From NCBI RefSeq assembly GCF_018135625.1, contig NZ_CP073078.1:4558501-4622500 (forward strand): a stretch of DNA of 64,000 bases, in the 5' to 3' direction. Positions within the stretch are counted from its first letter, which is position 1; each line of letters opens with the position of its first letter. Both the position numbers and the translations under genes were made by a program. The notes below the pieces were generated by a model, which saw only the letters and a program-made list of their open reading frames with translations, was not told the DNA's origin and made no database searches. The DNA is from Phenylobacterium montanum (lineage in GTDB: Bacteria > Pseudomonadota > Alphaproteobacteria > Caulobacterales > Caulobacteraceae). Below, piece after piece: positions 46,206 through 54,427 of the stretch.

Positions 46206-46664
46206 TTAGGCCGCCTTCTCCGCCTCGATCAGCTCGGCCTTGGCCGGAGCCTTGATCTCGATGCGGCGAGCCTTCAGCTGCTCGGGCAATTCGCGCTTCA
46301 GCGAGATGGCCAAAAGGCCGTCGGTCAGCTGGGCGTCGGTCACCATCACATAGTCGGCGAGCTGGAAGCGGCGCTCGAAGTTCCGCTCAGCGAGGCCGCG
46401 ATGCAGGTAGCGGCGGGTCTCGTCATTGGCGGCCTTGCGCCCTTGAACGGTCAGGAGGTTTTCCTTGACCTCAATGTTCAGCTCTTCCGGCTTGAAGCCG
46501 GCGACCGCGATCTCGACGCGGTAGGCGTTCTCGTCGGTGCGCTCGATATTGTAGGGCGGATAGCCCGAGGCGCTTTCCGTGCTGGCGGCGGCGTCCAGCA
46601 GGGCGGCCAGACGGTCGAAGCCGACGGCGGAACGGTAAAGGGGAGAGAAGTCGATCGTACGCAT
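46206..46664 (-). CDS. Small heat-shock protein Hsp20 (IbpA-like)
   Basis: 152-residue ATP-independent chaperone that holds unfolded proteins during heat stress. The alpha-crystallin domain spans about 33-135 with YPPYNIERTDENAYRVEIAVAGF, LTVQGRK and RRFQLADYVMVTDAQLTDGLLAISLKRELPE. The C-terminal RRIEIK resembles the I-x-I oligomerisation motif. Of two nearby ATGs, 46664 is six bases from AGGAGG, while the one at 46670 would abut it directly. The leader contains a ROSE-type hairpin enclosing the Shine-Dalgarno site, and a heat-shock-type promoter lies about 110 bases upstream. An intrinsic terminator follows. Confidence 0.94.
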   Translation of the reverse strand: MRTIDFSPLYRSAVGFDRLAALLDAAASTESASGYPPYNIERTDENAYRVEIAVAGFKPEELNIEVKENLLTVQGRKAANDETRRYLHRGLAERNFERRFQLADYVMVTDAQLTDGLLAISLKRELPEQLKARRIEIKAPAKAELIEAEKAA

Positions 46665-46666
46665 AA

Positions 46667-46689
46667 GCATCCTCCTAGGTGAAGCAAGG
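46667..46689 (-). ncRNA. ROSE-type RNA thermometer hairpin in hsp20 leader
   Basis: On the reverse strand the arms CCUUGCUUC (46689-46681) and GGAGGAUGC (46675-46667) close a five-base loop ACCUA. Reading outward from the loop: C-G, U.G, U-A, C-G, then a G.G mismatch, U-A, a U.U mismatch, C-G. This is the weakened pairing of the ROSE UYGCU element against the Shine-Dalgarno AGGAGG. A stable TTCGAG-type hairpin (46713-46733) lies upstream in the leader, as in ROSE elements of rhizobial hsp genes. Confidence 0.7.
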
Positions 46690-46769
46690 TTGCGATGTGG
46701 AGCGGATCGGTGTTCGAGCCAGATGGCCTCGAACAGGTCCGGAAGGCCCGGCTTTCCAGCGCCTTCGCG

Positions 46770-46802
46770 ATACTAAGTAGAGCGCTCAAAAGGGGCTTCA
46801 AG
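46770..46802 (-). promoter_or_regulatory. Candidate heat-shock (sigma-32-type) promoter of hsp20
   Basis: Reverse strand CTTGAA (46802-46797) and CTTAGTAT (46777-46770), separated by 19 bases, resemble an alphaproteobacterial RpoH promoter (CTTGAA / CYTATNT). The predicted leader is about 100 bases, suitable for the thermometer. Spacing is longer than ideal, so this is tentative. Confidence 0.4.
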
Positions 46803-46878
46803 AGGGGGTGCGGCGATTTTTCCGGCGTTCCTTGCGAGGCTTGATCTGGATCAGCCTCGCCGTGACCGCGCACGAGAA

Positions 46879-46911
46879 AGGGCCCGGGCGCGGGGTTCGC
46901 GCTCGGGCCCT
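46879..46911 (-). terminator. Strong hairpin terminator of the Trp-His-Gly-repeat gene
   Basis: Arms 46879-46892 and 46898-46911 form a stem of 13 base pairs plus one G.U, closing a five-base loop. The outer part is AGGGCCCG/CGGGCCCT. On the reverse strand it is followed by TTTCTCG. It lies about 36 bases beyond the stop of the upstream gene. Confidence 0.7.
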
Positions 46912-46946
46912 CCAGGTGTCAGGCGGACGTCAGACCGCTGAAAGCG

Positions 46947-47309
46947 TCAGCAGGGATAGCGGACGTTCTGCACGATCCAGCCGCCATAGTAGGGGTCCCA
47001 GACCCGGCGGGGCGCCCAGCAGACGCCATAGGCCGGGGGCGGGCCGTAATAATAGCCCGGGCCGTAGTAGTGCGGATGATCGGCGAGGGTGGCGCCGACG
47101 AACAGGCCGGCGAGGCCCGCACCGAGGGCGAGGCCGGCGTCGTCGCCGCGCCAGCCGTCATGCCAACCGCCACCATGCCAGCCGCCGCCGTGCCAGCCGC
47201 CGCCATGCCATCCGCCGCCCCAGGGATGGGCCGATGCCGGCGTGGCGGTCGCGACGGCCGCGCCGCCGAGGGTGAGGGCCGCAAGTGCGGCGGTCAGAAT
47301 CTTCTTCAT
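46947..47309 (-). CDS. Secreted protein with Trp-His-Gly repeats
   Basis: 120 residues. A signal peptide (about 1-27, ending PASAHPW) is followed by four W-H-G-G-G units, then a hydrophobic glycine/alanine segment (about 65-85, GLALGAGLAGLFVG) and a Tyr/Pro-rich C-terminus ending NVRYPC. The His-rich repeats could bind metal ions, and the Gly-Ala segment resembles a glycine-zipper. No family function is known. Start 47309 has GGAGG six bases upstream. It is probably monocistronic, ending at a strong hairpin. The DNA encodes the repeats in four 15-base units. Confidence 0.7.
   Translation of the reverse strand: MKKILTAALAALTLGGAAVATATPASAHPWGGGWHGGGWHGGGWHGGGWHDGWRGDDAGLALGAGLAGLFVGATLADHPHYYGPGYYYGPPPAYGVCWAPRRVWDPYYGGWIVQNVRYPC
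47163..47222 (-). repeat. Four 15-bp tandem repeats encoding W-H-G-G-G
   Basis: Units at 47163, 47178, 47193 and 47208 (plus-strand form ccagccgccgccatg with one to four changes) encode the His/Gly repeats. Copy number may vary between strains by slippage. Confidence 0.8.
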
Positions 47310-47454
47310 GCTAGCCTCCAAGGTCTTGCGTCCGCGGAAGGGGGGCCGGCGTCGTGCGGCCCCGTGGCTGACGTTGGAGGCATGATCGGACCCGCGCCAT
47401 GAACCCGACCTGAACGAGCCTGACAGGCTTGTGGCGGGTGGCGGGTTTCGTGTT

Positions 47455-48813
47455 TCAGCGCAGCAAGATGGTCCCGGCGTCGGCCAGGTTGCGCGACGCG
47501 GCGTTTTGCGGAGCCCCGGCCAGCAACTGGTCCACATGCGCCTTCTCCGCCCTGAACGCGGCGAGATCGCGGCCGGCCAGAATGGTTCCGGCGGGCACCT
47601 TGGCGCTCTTGGGGTCGATCTTGCGGCCGGCGTTCATCACCTCGTAATGCAGGTGCGGGCCGGTGGATTCGCCGGTCGAGCCGGAATAGGCGATCACCTG
47701 GCCCTGATGCACATGCTGGCCCGCGCGCACGACCCAGCCGGACAGGTGGCCATAGGCTGTCTCCCAGCCCCCGGTGTGCTTCAGCTTCATCCAGCGTCCA
47801 TAGCCGCCGGCCCAGCGCGCCTCTTCCACCACCCCGTCGCCGGCCGCATAGACAGGGGTGCCGGTGGGCACGCCGAAGTCGATCCCCTGGTGCATGCGCG
47901 TATAGCCCAGAATCGGGTGCATCCTCATGCCGAAGCCGGAGGTTACGCGGGCGCCGTCGACCGGGGTTTTGAGCAGGAAGCCTTTGATGTTCTTGCCAGT
48001 TTCGTCGAAGAACTCGGGCTGAGCCGCGCCAGGCTCCTTGAAGCGGTAAAAGCGGGTCACCTGGCCCTTGGCGCCGATCTCGGCATAGAGCAGTTCGCCG
48101 GCCTCGACGGTGCGGCCACTCTCGGTGACCTTGCGGTCGAACACCAGCTTGAACTCGTCGCCCGGCTGGATGTCGCGGCTGAAGTCCAGCTTGCGCGAGA
48201 ACAGCTTGGCGACCTCGGCGGTCAGGGTCGGCGTGGCGCCGGCGGCCTCGGCCGATTCGTAGAGCGAGCCGTTCATCTGGCCCTTGGCCACCGTGGTCTC
48301 GTCGCGGACCTTCTCCTCCAACTCGCGCAGGCGAAGGGAGCCGTCGAAGCTGCGCGCGAGGGTGACGGACTTGACGGGGCTGGCGCGCAGCGAAAGCCCC
48401 ACCAGCCGCAGCGGTCCGCGGCGATCGAGCGGCCCGGCGACGGCGGCCTGGAAGGCAAGGCCCGCCTTGATGTGGATGGTGTCGAAAGCCTTGCCGAGTT
48501 CGGTCACCACCTGGCGGGCCTCGTCGGGGGCGACGCCGGTGCGCAGCACCGCCGCCTGCAGGGTCTCGCCCGAGCGCACCGTGACCGGCGTCTCCACAGG
48601 CGCTGAAAAGCCGGCCGGAGCGGATGACTGGGCGAAGGCCTGGGCCTGGAGGGCGGCGACAGCGACCGGGCTGGCGGGCTGGGCCGCGAGGGGCTTGCTT
48701 GGCGCCGCGTGACGCAGGCTCAAGCCGACGCCCAGGGCGGCGATGCCGGCGACGGCGACGAATAGGCGAGGCGCAAGGTGAAAGGACGACCGGCGCGGAT
48801 CGAACTGAGGCAT
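47455..48813 (-). CDS. M23 family metallopeptidase (peptidoglycan endopeptidase)
   Basis: 452 residues. An N-terminal membrane anchor or signal (about residues 15-35) precedes an Ala/Pro region, a LysM/OapA-like domain (TVRSGETLQAAVLRTGV, around 85) and an extended middle domain. The C-terminal LytM domain (about 305-410) keeps its zinc motifs: MHQGIDFG (H-x3-D) and GPHLHYE (H-x-H). It cleaves peptide cross-links in the periplasm and would contribute to wall remodelling. ATG 48813 is preferred: the frame extends to 49059 but without homology. The neighbour is a divergent GST gene. Confidence 0.86.
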   Translation of the reverse strand: MPQFDPRRSSFHLAPRLFVAVAGIAALGVGLSLRHAAPSKPLAAQPASPVAVAALQAQAFAQSSAPAGFSAPVETPVTVRSGETLQAAVLRTGVAPDEARQVVTELGKAFDTIHIKAGLAFQAAVAGPLDRRGPLRLVGLSLRASPVKSVTLARSFDGSLRLRELEEKVRDETTVAKGQMNGSLYESAEAAGATPTLTAEVAKLFSRKLDFSRDIQPGDEFKLVFDRKVTESGRTVEAGELLYAEIGAKGQVTRFYRFKEPGAAQPEFFDETGKNIKGFLLKTPVDGARVTSGFGMRMHPILGYTRMHQGIDFGVPTGTPVYAAGDGVVEEARWAGGYGRWMKLKHTGGWETAYGHLSGWVVRAGQHVHQGQVIAYSGSTGESTGPHLHYEVMNAGRKIDPKSAKVPAGTILAGRDLAAFRAEKAHVDQLLAGAPQNAASRNLADAGTILLR

Positions 48814-49057
48814 CGTTTCCCCAAAACAGACCAGACAAAAATCGACGATGCTGGCCTGGCGCTCCGCGACCGGACCAATGGGGCGCCCCCGAGAGCGCGG
48901 CCGGACCATGCCGGTGATGCGCTTAACGAAGCAAGAAAAAATCGGGCGAAGTGGCTGATTTGCCACAGGCAGGCGTGCGGCGCCGCAATTCGGCTTGCCG
49001 CTTCGCCGATATCGGCGAAGGTCATCCCAGGCGCGCGCGCCGCAAGCGGAGGGCGAC

Positions 49058-49681
49058 ATGATCCGGGTCTATGGCGGCTGGCCCAGCCGGTCGATGCGGG
49101 TGCAGTGGCTGCTGGAGGAGCTGGGCGTGGCCTATGAGCTGCGCGCCGTCGACCTCAGGCGACGGATGGAGGACGCCGAGTTCATGGCTGTCAACCCGGG
49201 CGGCTTTCTGCCGGCCATGGTCGATGGCGACGTCCACATGGTCGAGTCCTTGGCCGTGATGGAGTACCTGCTGGAACGCTACGGCCCCGGCGGGCTGGTG
49301 CCGGCGACGGGCGCGCCCGAGCGGCCGGCCTATCTGCAGTTCCTGCACCTGGGCGAGGCGGGCATGGCGTCGTTCGTCAACATCCTGGTCGCCAGTCGCT
49401 TCGCCGCGCCGGAAGGCGAGAAGGACAATTTCGGCGCCCGCACGGCGGTGCAGATGTTCACCGGCCGCCTGAAACTGGTCGAGCAACGTCTGGGCGAGGC
49501 GCCCTTCATGGCCGGCGCGGAGTTCAGCGCCGCCGACATCTCGGTCTGCTACGCCCTCGAATTCGGCGCCCGGCTTGGCCTGCAGGACCGCTATGCCGAG
49601 GCCGTCACCGCCTACATGGCCCGCCTCGCCGAGCGGAACGGTTATAAGCGGATGCTTGAGCGCTGGCGGCCGCCGGCTTAG
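49058..49681 (+). CDS. Glutathione S-transferase
   Basis: 207-residue cytosolic GST of normal length. The N-terminal thioredoxin-fold part contains YGGWPSRSMRVQWLLEELG (glutathione-binding Ser/Tyr region), FLPAMVDGD (cis-Pro loop) and VESLAVMEYLLERYG. The C-terminal helical domain includes FSAADISVCYAL. It conjugates or reduces electrophiles; the substrate is not predictable. GGAGGGCGAC precedes ATG 49058. It diverges from the M23 peptidase gene, with about 245 bases between. Confidence 0.88.
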   Translation: MIRVYGGWPSRSMRVQWLLEELGVAYELRAVDLRRRMEDAEFMAVNPGGFLPAMVDGDVHMVESLAVMEYLLERYGPGGLVPATGAPERPAYLQFLHLGEAGMASFVNILVASRFAAPEGEKDNFGARTAVQMFTGRLKLVEQRLGEAPFMAGAEFSAADISVCYALEFGARLGLQDRYAEAVTAYMARLAERNGYKRMLERWRPPA

Positions 49682-49762
49682 CCGCACTGTTGATCCGCAG
49701 TGGCGCGCGTAGCCCAGCCATGCGATGAGGCCCGCCCTCTATAACCACCGCCAGGGGATTTC

Positions 49763-51184
49763 ATGAACGGGCTGATGCGGCGCAAGTCGGTTTCGCTGGA
49801 GGCGCTGCACCCGGACCATCGGCTGAAGCCTTCGCTGAGCTGGTGGCACCTGATCCCGCTGGGCGTGGGCGCCATCGTCGGCACCGGCATCTACACCCTG
49901 ACCGGGGTGGGGGCGAACCTGGCCGGGCCGGCGGTGATCCTGTCGTTCCTGATCGCCGGCGCGGTCTGCGCCTGCGCGGCCCTGGCCTATGCGGAGGTTG
50001 CGACCCTGATGCCGGCCTCAGGCGGCGCCTATACCTACACCTATGCCGTGGTGGGCGAGGTGGTGGCCTGGGTGGTGGGTTGGAGCTTGCTCCTGGAATA
50101 CTCGGTCGGCACCAGCGCGGTGGCGGTCGGCTGGGCCGGCTACGCCACTGGCTTTCTGAGCGCCATCGGAGTCCACCTGCCCCAGGCTCTGACCGCGGGC
50201 CTCCTGGCCGGTGGCCTGGTCAACCTGCCGGCCGTGCTGATCGTGTTCGTCATCGCCTTTCTCCTGATGCTCGGCACGCGCGAAAGCGCCACGGTCAACG
50301 CGGTGCTGGTCGTGATCAAGGTCGCGGCCCTCGCCCTGTTCATCGCCGTCGCCGCCCCGCGTATGGACGCGGCCAACTTCCACCCCTTCATGCCCTATGG
50401 CCTGGCCGCTCACCCGATCGACGGGGTCAAGCATGGGGTGATGGCGGCCGCGGCGATCATCTTCTTCGCCTTCTACGGCTTCGACACCCTGTCCACCGCC
50501 GCCGAAGAGACCAAGAACCCCGGCCGCGACCTGCCGATCGGCATCATCGGCTCCATGCTGGTCTGCACCGCCATCTACATCGCCGTCGCCGCCTCGGCGG
50601 TGGGTGCGGTGTCGTTCAAGGCCTTCGCCGGCAGCCCCGAGCCCCTGGCCCTGATCCTGCGCCAGCTCGGCCACGGCCAGGCGGCGATCGTGATCGGCGC
50701 GGCGGCGGTGATCGCCCTGCCGACCGTGATCCTGGCCTTCCTCTACGGCCAGAGCCGGATCTTCTTCGTCATGGCCCGCGACGGCCTGTTGCCCCAGGGC
50801 CTGTCCAAGGTGCACGCCAGGACCAAGGTTCCGGTGCGCATGACCATCGTCACCGCCATCTGCGTCGCCGCCCTGGCCGGCCTCGCGCCGCTCGACCAGA
50901 TCGCCTCCCTGGCCAATACCGGCACCCTGACCGCCTTCGTCGCCGTCTCGGCCTGCCTTCTGATCCTGCGCCGGCGCGAGCCGGACCTGCCCCGCATCTA
51001 CCGCACCCCACTGGCCTGGGTGGTGGCGCCGGGGGCGATCCTCGGCTGCCTCTACCTGTTCTGGAGCCTGCCGACCAAGACGCGGGTATTCTTCCTGATC
51101 TGGAACCTGCTGGGCCTGGTGGTCTACGCCCTCTGGCGCTGGCGCAAGCCCCAGGTGGCGGAGCCTGAAACCGCCGCGACTTGA
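49763..51184 (+). CDS. APC family amino acid permease
   Basis: 473-residue transporter with about 12 transmembrane helices. GAIVGTGIYTLTGVGANLAGPAV is the first-helix signature of the cationic-amino-acid-transporter-like APC branch, and FFAFYGFDTLSTAAEETKNPGRDLP the helix 6 to loop region. It imports or exchanges amino acids; specificity is not readable. The gene starts 81 bases after the GST gene. The C-terminus is a short basic tail. The usual start and length support a functional gene. It is followed by about 190 bases of structured leader for the helicase. Confidence 0.88.
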   Translation: MNGLMRRKSVSLEALHPDHRLKPSLSWWHLIPLGVGAIVGTGIYTLTGVGANLAGPAVILSFLIAGAVCACAALAYAEVATLMPASGGAYTYTYAVVGEVVAWVVGWSLLLEYSVGTSAVAVGWAGYATGFLSAIGVHLPQALTAGLLAGGLVNLPAVLIVFVIAFLLMLGTRESATVNAVLVVIKVAALALFIAVAAPRMDAANFHPFMPYGLAAHPIDGVKHGVMAAAAIIFFAFYGFDTLSTAAEETKNPGRDLPIGIIGSMLVCTAIYIAVAASAVGAVSFKAFAGSPEPLALILRQLGHGQAAIVIGAAAVIALPTVILAFLYGQSRIFFVMARDGLLPQGLSKVHARTKVPVRMTIVTAICVAALAGLAPLDQIASLANTGTLTAFVAVSACLLILRRREPDLPRIYRTPLAWVVAPGAILGCLYLFWSLPTKTRVFFLIWNLLGLVVYALWRWRKPQVAEPETAAT

Positions 51185-51274
51185 CTTTTCTCGCCAATGA
51201 GCAGACAAACCGCGCCATCGTCTCGATCGCGCAAGCGCATCGAGCCTTTGCTTTAGGCGCCGCAGCCGCGTGAA

Positions 51275-51290
51275 GGGACCGATTGGTCCC
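51275..51290. promoter_or_regulatory. Inverted repeat GGGACC-GATT-GGTCCC
   Basis: Perfect 6-base arms with a 4-base centre, about 100 bases upstream of the DEAD-box helicase start. Operator or leader hairpin; no binding protein is suggested by the sequence. Confidence 0.35.
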
Positions 51291-51338
51291 AGCCTGCCGG
51301 GCGCCAGAGACCTCTGATCCATCGATCGCCCAGATCAC

Positions 51339-51360
51339 GCGGGGCGTTTGCAAACCCCGC
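51339..51360 (+). ncRNA. Hairpin in the helicase leader
   Basis: GCGGGGC-GTTTG at 51339-51350 pairs with CAAAC-CCCGC at 51351-51360, allowing one small bulge, 14 bases before ATG 51375. Leaders of DEAD-box helicase mRNAs are often structured and can be cold-responsive; this is by analogy. Confidence 0.35.
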
Positions 51361-51374
51361 CCGACGCGACCGCG

Positions 51375-52817
51375 ATGACCGTGGTGGCGTCCTTGGCGCA
51401 TGATGAAAGTTATTCCTACGTGACCCAATTCACCGACCTCGGCCTCGCCAAGCCGCTCCTGAAAGCGCTGGCCGCCGAGGGCTATGAAAAGCCGACCCCA
51501 ATCCAGGCCCAGGCCATCCCTCCGGTCATGCTGGGCAGGGACCTTCTGGGCATCGCCCAGACCGGCACCGGCAAGACCGCCGCCTTCGCCCTGCCGATCC
51601 TGCATCGCTTGGCTGAAGACAAGAAGCCTGCCCCGCGCCGCGGCGCCCGCTGTGTCGTGCTGTCGCCCACGCGCGAACTGGCCAGCCAGATCGCCGAGAG
51701 CTTCCGCACCTATGGCGCTCACATGGGCGTCTCTGTGACCGTGGTGTTCGGCGGCGCCAAATACGGCCCGCAGGTCAAGGCCCTGGCCCACGGGGTCGAC
51801 ATCCTGGTCGCCACCCCCGGCCGCCTGATCGACCACCTGGGCGAGCGCACCGCCGACCTCTCCTCCACTGAGATCCTGGTGCTGGACGAGGCCGACCAGA
51901 TGCTGGACCTGGGCTTCCTGCAGCCCATCCGCCGCATCGTCTCCGGCATGAGCCGCAAGCGCCAGAACCTGTTCTTCTCGGCCACCATGCCCGGCGAGAT
52001 CGGCAAGCTGGCCGATGAACTCCTGAACGATCCGGTCAAGGTGGCCGTGACCCCGGTCGCCACCACCGCCGAGCGGGTCGAGCAGAAGATCCTGTTCATC
52101 GAGGCCCCGCGCAAGCGCGCCCTGCTGGCCGAGATGTTCGAGTCCAAGGACGTCACCCGCGCCCTGGTCTTCACCCGCACCAAGCGCGGCGCCGACCGCG
52201 TGGCCAAGTACCTGGAAGACGCCGGCGTCGACGCCGCCGCCATCCACGGCGACAAATCCCAGAGCCAGCGCGAACGGGCGCTCGCCGCCTTCAAGGCCGG
52301 CAAGGCCCGCGCCCTGATCGCCACCGACATCGCCGCCCGCGGGATCGACGTCGACGCGGTCAGCCACGTGATCCAGTACGAACTGCCGCAGACGCCGGAA
52401 GCCTATGTCCACCGCATCGGCCGCACGGCCCGCGCCGGCGCGGCCGGCATCGCCATCAGCTTCTGCGCCGACGATGAGCGGAACCTGCTGAAAGACATCC
52501 AGAAGCTGACCCGCCAGACCATCCCCTCCTGGGACCGGCGCAACGACAAGGGCCTGGGCCTGATCACGGCCGCCACCACCTCGGGCCCGGCGCCGGAACA
52601 GTCCCTGCCGCAGGCCAAGCCGCGCCCGGCCAAGCCGCAGCATCACCGCGGACCCAAGCCGCACGGCCACCGCGGCCGCGACGGCCAGGGCTCGGGCCAG
52701 GGCGCACCGCAAGGCCAGCGCCAGGGCAATGGCGGCGGCCGCGGCAAGCCGCAACGCGCGGCGGGCGGCGCCAAGCCGGCTGGGCGGTCGGGCGGCTGGG
52801 ATCCGATGAAGGGGTAG
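51375..52817 (+). CDS. DEAD-box RNA helicase (RhlE-like)
   Basis: ATP-dependent RNA helicase of about 480 residues. All motifs are present: FTDLGLAKPLLKALAAEGYEKPTPIQ (Q motif), AQTGTGKTA (motif I), PTRELASQ (Ia), TPGRLID (Ib), VLDEADQM (II, DEAD), SATM (III), RGIDVDAVSHVIQYELP (V) and HRIGRTARAG (VI). A Gly/Arg/Lys/Gln-rich basic tail (about 405-480) suggests extra RNA binding. Used in ribosome biogenesis and RNA decay, especially in the cold. The start is unsure: ATG 51375, or GTG 51420 (MTQFTDLG), which better fits family N-termini. Confidence 0.92.
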   Translation: MTVVASLAHDESYSYVTQFTDLGLAKPLLKALAAEGYEKPTPIQAQAIPPVMLGRDLLGIAQTGTGKTAAFALPILHRLAEDKKPAPRRGARCVVLSPTRELASQIAESFRTYGAHMGVSVTVVFGGAKYGPQVKALAHGVDILVATPGRLIDHLGERTADLSSTEILVLDEADQMLDLGFLQPIRRIVSGMSRKRQNLFFSATMPGEIGKLADELLNDPVKVAVTPVATTAERVEQKILFIEAPRKRALLAEMFESKDVTRALVFTRTKRGADRVAKYLEDAGVDAAAIHGDKSQSQRERALAAFKAGKARALIATDIAARGIDVDAVSHVIQYELPQTPEAYVHRIGRTARAGAAGIAISFCADDERNLLKDIQKLTRQTIPSWDRRNDKGLGLITAATTSGPAPEQSLPQAKPRPAKPQHHRGPKPHGHRGRDGQGSGQGAPQGQRQGNGGGRGKPQRAAGGAKPAGRSGGWDPMKG

Positions 52818-52867
52818 GGGGGAGGGCGCCATCTGTCGGCGCTCATCCCCATGATCGGCGGACGCGT

Positions 52868-53368
52868 CTAGCGAGGCTCAGTCTGAGGGCTCAAGGTCCT
52901 CAACCGGCGTTCGATGCGAGTCGCCTTGCGGCCTCGGCCGATCGACGGTGTTGCATCATCCGCTGGGCGCGGGTGTTCTACCAAATCCCGGTTTTCGTAA
53001 GGCAGCCGATCGTCCGCATCTGGCTCGAGGCTCGCACCCACCCGGCCTGTTGTCGCCACGGGCGCCGAGCCCAGTCCGCGAATGTCGCGCCAATAGGGTT
53101 CGGCCACGTCGGCGTCGACGTTTTCCGGCTGGGTGATCCGGCCGTAAAGACCGTCAGCGCCGTCGCGTCGCGGGCCGGAAATCCAGAAGTGCTCGCCGCT
53201 CACCTGGTCGAAATAGTTCGCCTTGAAACCCGAGCCAGTCAGGCTCTTGAAGGCGCGATCACCATAGTAAAGCGTAGCCCCGGTCTTGGAGAAGCGCACC
53301 AGCCCGATCCTGCACGGACCGGTCAGCCCGGTGGCCTTGTTCTCGATGTACATGATGCGCGTGCGCAT
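52868..53368 (-). CDS. Conserved hypothetical protein, often misnamed DXP synthase
   Basis: 166 residues. The first ~100 match a small family beginning M-R-x-R-x-x-Y-I-E-x-K-A with TGPCRIGLVRFSKTG, YYGDRAF, GSGFKANYFDQVSGEHFWISGPRRDG and EPYWRDIRG. Databases often label it 1-deoxy-D-xylulose-5-phosphate synthase, which its size rules out. Function unknown. The C-terminal ~60 residues are an extra low-complexity Arg/Pro-rich tail not expected for the family. ATG 53368 follows AGGGG by seven bases. It converges with the helicase gene, with 50 bases between. Confidence 0.7.
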   Translation of the reverse strand: MRTRIMYIENKATGLTGPCRIGLVRFSKTGATLYYGDRAFKSLTGSGFKANYFDQVSGEHFWISGPRRDGADGLYGRITQPENVDADVAEPYWRDIRGLGSAPVATTGRVGASLEPDADDRLPYENRDLVEHPRPADDATPSIGRGRKATRIERRLRTLSPQTEPR

Positions 53369-53759
53369 GGCCGCCCCTGAATCGCTTGGATGATCGTGTT
53401 TCCATCCCCCTGATCCGGTCAAGGGTCGCGCAGCGACCGCTTCACGGCCTCGCCGTTGACCGGATCACAGGATGGAAAATCCCGCCTTCAAGCGGTTTGG
53501 GGGAGAGTGCGGCGAGCGAAATTCCCCGCAATTCCCAAAAGATCGTCATCCCTGACGGAGCGCTCGCAAGAGCGCGCATATCAGGGACCCAGCAGATTCA
53601 ATCTCGACGCTGCGTGCCATCGCTGCCGCGAGTTCGGGGCGGCTGGGTTCCGGATCTTCGGTCGCTGCGCTCCCTTCGTCCGGAATGGCGGGTTGAGGGG
53701 AGGGCTGACGATTGCAAACGAGCGAAAGCAACCGCACGCGGCCTCAACCCCGCTCCCCC
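53369..53759. other. 391-bp non-coding region with repeat-like sequence
   Basis: No convincing gene. Short open frames are present but have no ribosome site or family pattern. The words TTCCGGATCTTCGGTCGCTG and CTCCCTTCGTCCGGAATGG at about 53649-53690 resemble dispersed intergenic repeats in related genomes. Otherwise the region looks like degenerate spacer between two outward-facing transcription ends. Confidence 0.4.
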
Positions 53760-54329
53760 TCAGCTCAATCCATGCGCCTCCGGCAGCGGCCGAGGCGCAC
53801 CATCAGGGAACCTCAACAGCACCTCGTCGGCAACGCCGCTTTCGTACTGAGCCAGCAGCCGGTCCGGATCGAACTCTATCCCGGCCGGATTGGCGGCGAA
53901 GGCTTCGCTCGTCATGTAGCGATTGGCCTCGGCCGCCGTCATGCAGTCGACCTGGAACTCCATCCGGTTGCCGTCCGGATCCCGGTAGTACAGCGACAGC
54001 GTGATGCCATGGTGGACTGGCCAATAGGGCGTGATCCCCGCCGCCTTCAGCCGCGCATAGGTCTGTAGGAGGTCGCCCACGTCGGCGTAGGTGTAGGCCA
54101 CGTGATTGACGCCGATCTCGCCGCGCTCGGCCTCGGCCGGGGCGCCGGGCCTCAATATATCCAGATTGGCGAAGGCGAAGCGGTGGTGTTCGTCGTCATA
54201 GGTCATGAAGGTGAAGACCGGATCGCCATGCGCGACCTCGGCCTCGAACACCTGCCGATACCAGGCGATCATCTCGTCATAGCGCCGCGTCATATAGACG
54301 ACGTGGGCGAACTTGATGGGTTTGGCCAT
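53760..54329 (-). CDS. VOC family (glyoxalase/extradiol dioxygenase-fold) protein
   Basis: 189 residues with one vicinal-oxygen-chelate domain: IKFAHVVYMTRRYDEMIAWYRQVF starts the fold (H as first metal ligand), GVNHVAYTY supplies the second His and YYRDPDGNRMEFQVD the closing Glu. Such proteins include dioxygenases and isomerases. The metal set suggests a catechol-dioxygenase-like member, but the reaction is unknown. ATG 54329 is chosen over the long open frame to 54641, which is antisense to the downstream MscS gene. Probably monocistronic. Confidence 0.8.
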   Translation of the reverse strand: MAKPIKFAHVVYMTRRYDEMIAWYRQVFEAEVAHGDPVFTFMTYDDEHHRFAFANLDILRPGAPAEAERGEIGVNHVAYTYADVGDLLQTYARLKAAGITPYWPVHHGITLSLYYRDPDGNRMEFQVDCMTAAEANRYMTSEAFAANPAGIEFDPDRLLAQYESGVADEVLLRFPDGAPRPLPEAHGLS

Positions 54330-54427
54330 GTCCTGCGCTCCCCCCGGAGGCTGCGCATCGGATGGATGCGCTGGCCAAGTCTTATACGCCGCCGCCGAAT
54401 ACCTGCAATGGACCGGATCGGCCGCCC

